Part shown: positions 5,832 to 8,048 of the stretch, piece after piece
Layout: every line of letters begins with the position of its first letter
Numbering within the stretch: position 1 is the stretch's first letter
Assembly: GCA_034429695.1 (NCBI GenBank)
Contig: DAOUGC010000138.1
Location: 1-8,048 of the forward strand
Source: DAOUGC01 sp034429695
Lineage (GTDB): Bacteria; Chloroflexota; Anaerolineae; Anaerolineales; Anaerolineaceae
DNA length: 8,048 nt
Reading direction: 5' to 3'
The notes under the pieces: generated by a model
The model's database searches: none
What the model was told of the DNA's origin: nothing
Seen by the model: the letters and a program-made list of their open reading frames with translations, nothing else
Program-made: the position numbers and the translations under genes

Positions 5832-6839
5832 ATGGCAAACGTCATGCTGGAAGTAAGAGATTTAACCACCAAGTACATCACCCGCTTCAACGAGAGCGTT
5901 TACGCGGTGGATCACGTGTCCTTAAAGGTGGAAGAGGGGAAATCACTGGGCATTGCTGGCGAGTCGGGGTGCGGCAAGAGTACCCTGGCGCTGAGCCTGA
6001 TGGGTTATTACTTTCCTCCGCTGCATTACACCAGCGGCGAAATCATCATTGATGGGCGCAACATCTCGGGCATGAACCCGGATGACGTGCGCCGCCAAAT
6101 TTTGGGGACCGAGATTGCTTACATTCCCCAGGCGGCCATGAACGCCCTCAACCCCACCCAAAAGATCATTCACTTCATTGAGGATGTCATTCAGGCACAC
6201 CGCCCCCAGGCAACCAAAAAAGAGATTTATGAGCTGGCTGAGTACAGCTTCCAGAACCTGGGCCTGCCGCGCGAAGTGCTGCAGCGCTTCCCGGTCGAAC
6301 TTTCGGGCGGCATGAAACAGCGCACGGTGATCGCCGTGTCGGTGATCCTGTTCCCCAAGGTGTTGATCGCCGATGAACCTTCATCTGCGCTGGACGTGAC
6401 CTCGCAGAAGCTGGTGATCAAGATGCTGCGCGACCTGATGGAGAAAGGCATCATCAAGTCGATGATCTTCATCACTCACGAATTGCCCCTGCTCTACAAC
6501 GTCACTGATGAGATCATGGTGATGTACGCCGGGCAGATCGTGGAGAAAGGCACATCGCAGGAGGCCGTGTTCGACCCGTTGCACCCGTACTCCAAAGGCC
6601 TGATGGGTTCCATCATCGTGCCTGAGAGCGGCCTGCGCGACGTGAAACTGACTGCCATTCCGGGCGTTCCGCCCAATCTCAAAAATCCGCCGTCTGGTTG
6701 CCGCTTTGCCGAGCGCTGCCGCTATGTACGCCCCGAGTGCCGCGTCATGCAGGTGGAAATGAAGGAGTTTGAGGATGGACGTTCTTACCGCTGCATTTAT
6801 TCACGTGAAGAACTGAGAAGGGCTTACGAAGATGCCTGA
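5832..6839 (+). CDS. ABC importer ATP-binding protein, DppD/OppD type
   Basis: A 335-residue cytoplasmic ATPase that drives import as a heterodimer with the DppF-type protein. All nucleotide-binding motifs are intact: Walker A GESGCGKST (43-51), Q-loop Gln100, signature LSGGMKQR (157-164), Walker B LIADEP with Asp181 and catalytic Glu182, D-loop SALD (185-188) and switch His216. The C-terminal oligo_HPY region is present (PGVPPNLKNPPSGCRFAERC) with four Cys at 290, 296, 303 and 321. Recent structures of Opp/Dpp importers show an iron-sulfur cluster on these cysteines, so one is likely here. ATG 5832 starts the typical phrase LEVRDLTTKY; the frame extends further upstream only inside the permease gene. 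Its end overlaps the next gene by 8 bases. Confidence 0.95.
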   Translation: MANVMLEVRDLTTKYITRFNESVYAVDHVSLKVEEGKSLGIAGESGCGKSTLALSLMGYYFPPLHYTSGEIIIDGRNISGMNPDDVRRQILGTEIAYIPQAAMNALNPTQKIIHFIEDVIQAHRPQATKKEIYELAEYSFQNLGLPREVLQRFPVELSGGMKQRTVIAVSVILFPKVLIADEPSSALDVTSQKLVIKMLRDLMEKGIIKSMIFITHELPLLYNVTDEIMVMYAGQIVEKGTSQEAVFDPLHPYSKGLMGSIIVPESGLRDVKLTAIPGVPPNLKNPPSGCRFAERCRYVRPECRVMQVEMKEFEDGRSYRCIYSREELRRAYEDA

Positions 6840-7659
6840 TGAAAAATTCCCAATTCTGAGTGGTGTGAATCTGACCAAGGTCTACGGGTTGACCCGTCAC
6901 AAGACCGTTGCGGTTGATCATGTCAATTTCACCTTCCACGCCGGTGAGGTTGTTTCCATCGTGGGAGAATCGGGCAGCGGCAAGACCACCCTTGCGAAGA
7001 TGCTGCTCGGATTGACCAAGCAGACCGAAGGCGAGATCTATTACCACGAGCGCCTGCTGGATATCAGCTCGTACGCCAAAAAGCGCGAGTACTGGACCGG
7101 CATTCAAGCCATCTTCCAGGACCCATTCTCGTCGTATAACATCTTCAACAAGATTGACGCTGTGCTGCTGGACTGCATCCACATGCGCGGCGGGCGCAAT
7201 TTGCCCTATGCCAAAAAAGTGGAGATGATGGCTGAAGCATGCAGCTTTGTCAACCTCAAGTTTGAAGAACTGACCAACAAATATCCCTTTGAGCTGTCCG
7301 GCGGGCAGATGCAACGTCTGATGATTGCGCGCATTTTCCTGCTCAAACCCAAGATTTTGCTGGCTGATGAGCCGACATCGATGATCGACGCCTGCTCACG
7401 CGCCACAATCCTCGACATGATGATGAAACTGCGCAAGGAAACCGGCATGACGTTGATCTTCATCACCCACGATATTGGCCTGGCGTACTACATCTCCGAC
7501 AGCGTTTACATCATGGAGAAGGGCAAGATTGTGGAGCACGGCACCGCCGACGAGGTCATTTTGACCCCCAAACAGCCCTACACCCAGCGCTTGATCAATG
7601 ACGTGCCCAAGATTTACGAAGAATGGGACCTCTCAACGGTCGCCATTCAGGACCTGTAA
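6832..7659 (+). CDS. ABC importer ATP-binding protein, DppF/OppF type, short C terminus
   Basis: A 275-residue cytoplasmic ATPase, the second nucleotide-binding subunit. Motifs are complete: Walker A GESGSGKTT (45-53), Q-loop Gln96 (IFQDPF), signature LSGGQMQR (155-162), Walker B LLADEP with Asp179 and Glu180, D-loop SMID (183-186) and switch His213. The D-loop carries Met-Ile where many relatives have Ala-Leu. The protein stops soon after the YTQRLINDVPKI segment, so it lacks the Cys-bearing oligo_HPY tail that most DppF proteins of about 320 residues have. This looks like a natural short form, since the stop is followed directly by the operon terminator and no homologous sequence is visible beyond it. 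The start overlaps the DppD-type gene by 8 bases (ATG within GAAGATGCCTGA), which indicates translational coupling. Confidence 0.94.
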   Translation: MPDEKFPILSGVNLTKVYGLTRHKTVAVDHVNFTFHAGEVVSIVGESGSGKTTLAKMLLGLTKQTEGEIYYHERLLDISSYAKKREYWTGIQAIFQDPFSSYNIFNKIDAVLLDCIHMRGGRNLPYAKKVEMMAEACSFVNLKFEELTNKYPFELSGGQMQRLMIARIFLLKPKILLADEPTSMIDACSRATILDMMMKLRKETGMTLIFITHDIGLAYYISDSVYIMEKGKIVEHGTADEVILTPKQPYTQRLINDVPKIYEEWDLSTVAIQDL

Positions 7660-7669
7660 ACAGCAACGC

Positions 7670-7700
7670 AACGCCCTCCGTTTTCGGAGGGCGTTTTTTT
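7670..7700 (+). terminator. Intrinsic terminator of the transporter operon
   Basis: ACGCCCTCCG (7671-7680) and CGGAGGGCGT (7685-7694) form a perfect stem closed by a TTTT loop, with one further A-T pair outside, and seven T follow (7694-7700). It starts 10 bases after the last stop codon. On the opposite strand no T-run follows, so it works for the + strand only. Confidence 0.95.
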
Positions 7701-7753
7701 ATTAATAGGGAGCATGGTGAGTGCATGGAGATCAGAGGCAGTATTTTGTAGGA

Positions 7754-7780
7754 CGTTGGTAAATGGCATTTGTTCCAACG
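7754..7780. repeat. Imperfect palindrome
   Basis: CGTTGG (7754-7759) and CCAACG (7775-7780) enclose a further palindromic core AAATGGCATTT (7761-7771). The arms are short; it could be an operator-like site or a weak hairpin. Confidence 0.4.
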
Positions 7781-7793
7781 AATGAGTCCAAGT

Positions 7794-7856
7794 TGAAAAC
7801 GGTGGGGTGAGTCGCCTGCGAAGCTGGCGCGGCGTCTTCCAGCCCACCGCTTTTCA
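7794..7856. repeat. Inverted repeat with inner hairpin
   Basis: TGAAAACGGTGGG (7794-7806) pairs with CCCACCGCTTTTCA (7843-7856) with a single bulged base. The interior contains CGCC (7813-7816), able to pair with GGCG at 7826-7829 or 7831-7834. The arm CCCACCG (7843-7849) can also pair with a second copy of CGGTGGG at 7894-7900, giving an alternative fold. Confidence 0.6.
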
Positions 7857-7951
7857 CCAATCAATGTGGATCAGGTTATTTACCGCACACATTCGGTGGG
7901 CTTCCTAATAGCAACCATAAACAAATGGACGAAGGCTATCAGATCTTTCTA

Positions 7952-7983
7952 CTCCCCCATCGACGTTCTTTTCGATGGGGGAG
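7952..7983. repeat. Perfect 12-bp stem-loop
   Basis: CTCCCCCATCGA (7952-7963) and TCGATGGGGGAG (7972-7983) form a perfect stem with an 8-base loop. No T-run follows on either strand, so it is not a standard intrinsic terminator. Confidence 0.7.
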
Positions 7984-7987
7984 GTGG

Positions 7988-8042
7988 TCCCGAACGCCGG
8001 GGTTGACGATTGACCGCGATGGATATTGAACGGCGTTCGGGA
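7988..8042. repeat. 12-bp inverted repeat with 31-base spacer
   Basis: TCCCGAACGCCG (7988-7999) and CGGCGTTCGGGA (8031-8042) are exact reverse complements. The spacer holds two TTGAC motifs seven bases apart (8003 and 8010). The window ends six bases later, so what follows is unknown. It could be a paired operator around a promoter or the stem of a structured RNA. Confidence 0.6.
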
Positions 8043-8048
8043 GCGGAG

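Larger units (their letters stand above)
7701..8048. other. Non-coding tail rich in inverted repeats
   Basis: About 350 bases after the terminator have no convincing coding frame. The open frames here (for example 7714-7785 and 7925-8029 on +, and a minus-strand frame running over the terminator into the ATPase gene) are short, lack ribosome-binding sites or cross known elements. At least four inverted repeats are packed into it. It does not carry signatures I know of RNase P RNA, SRP RNA, tmRNA or tRNA. It may hold a non-coding RNA, a small palindromic repeat element or the control region of the next gene. Confidence 0.6.

Noticed and set aside
7595..7864. Minus-strand frame of 89 codons after the operon
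   Set aside because: It spans the intrinsic terminator and runs antisense into the ATPase gene, with no recognisable domain.
7925..8029. Plus-strand frame of 34 codons across the perfect stem-loop
   Set aside because: No ribosome-binding site is visible, and its composition follows the inverted repeats rather than a protein pattern.

Overview
The window is an accessory-metabolism locus from a bacterium that is most likely a member of the Chloroflexota (Anaerolineae type). The main clue is the substrate-binding lipoprotein. It has the lipobox LAAC followed by a low-complexity Ala-Glu-Glu-Pro linker, a style common in that group. The moderately GC-rich composition and the LacI-regulated Opp/Dpp-type transporter also fit. 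This is inference from style; no rRNA or other phylogenetic marker is present.

Layout, all on the + strand. Positions 1-230 hold only a possible 44-residue ORF (68-202) and an AT-rich tract. A sigma70-like promoter (232-260) is overlapped by two copies of a LacI-type operator arranged as a perfect 14-bp inverted repeat (245-280). Then come a LacI/GalR-family regulator (357-1436), a family 5 solute-binding lipoprotein (1541-3451), two permeases of DppB type (3554-4558) and DppC type (4573-5823), two ATPases of DppD type (5832-6839) and DppF type (6832-7659), and a strong intrinsic terminator (7670-7700). The last 350 bases (7701-8048) show no convincing gene but are rich in inverted repeats.

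How it works together: the five transporter genes form a complete ABC importer. The lipoprotein captures ligand outside the membrane, the two permeases form the channel and the two different ATPases power it. A LacI-family regulator, rather than a peptide-sensing one, together with the many Trp and Tyr residues in the binding protein, suggests an oligosaccharide (for example a beta-linked gluco- or manno-oligosaccharide) instead of a peptide. Several Thermotoga and archaeal Dpp-like systems carry sugars. No glycoside hydrolase lies in the window, so the substrate stays open. The regulator heads the operon and its promoter carries the operators, so autoregulation is likely.

Most worth a second look: (1) the twin operator 20 bp apart centre to centre; (2) the binding-protein cistron, bracketed by a near-perfect Shine-Dalgarno sequence without a usable start upstream (1445-1459) and by a 13-bp GC-rich hairpin downstream (3474-3508), followed by a possible internal promoter, which together suggest separate control of binding-protein dosage; (3) a helical insertion of about 110 residues in the DppC-type permease, flanked by a repeated EPxxYVNI motif; (4) the hairpin-rich non-coding tail with mutually exclusive pairings. 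I did not find clear evidence of a wholly new system; the locus is a recognisable transporter operon with unusual details.
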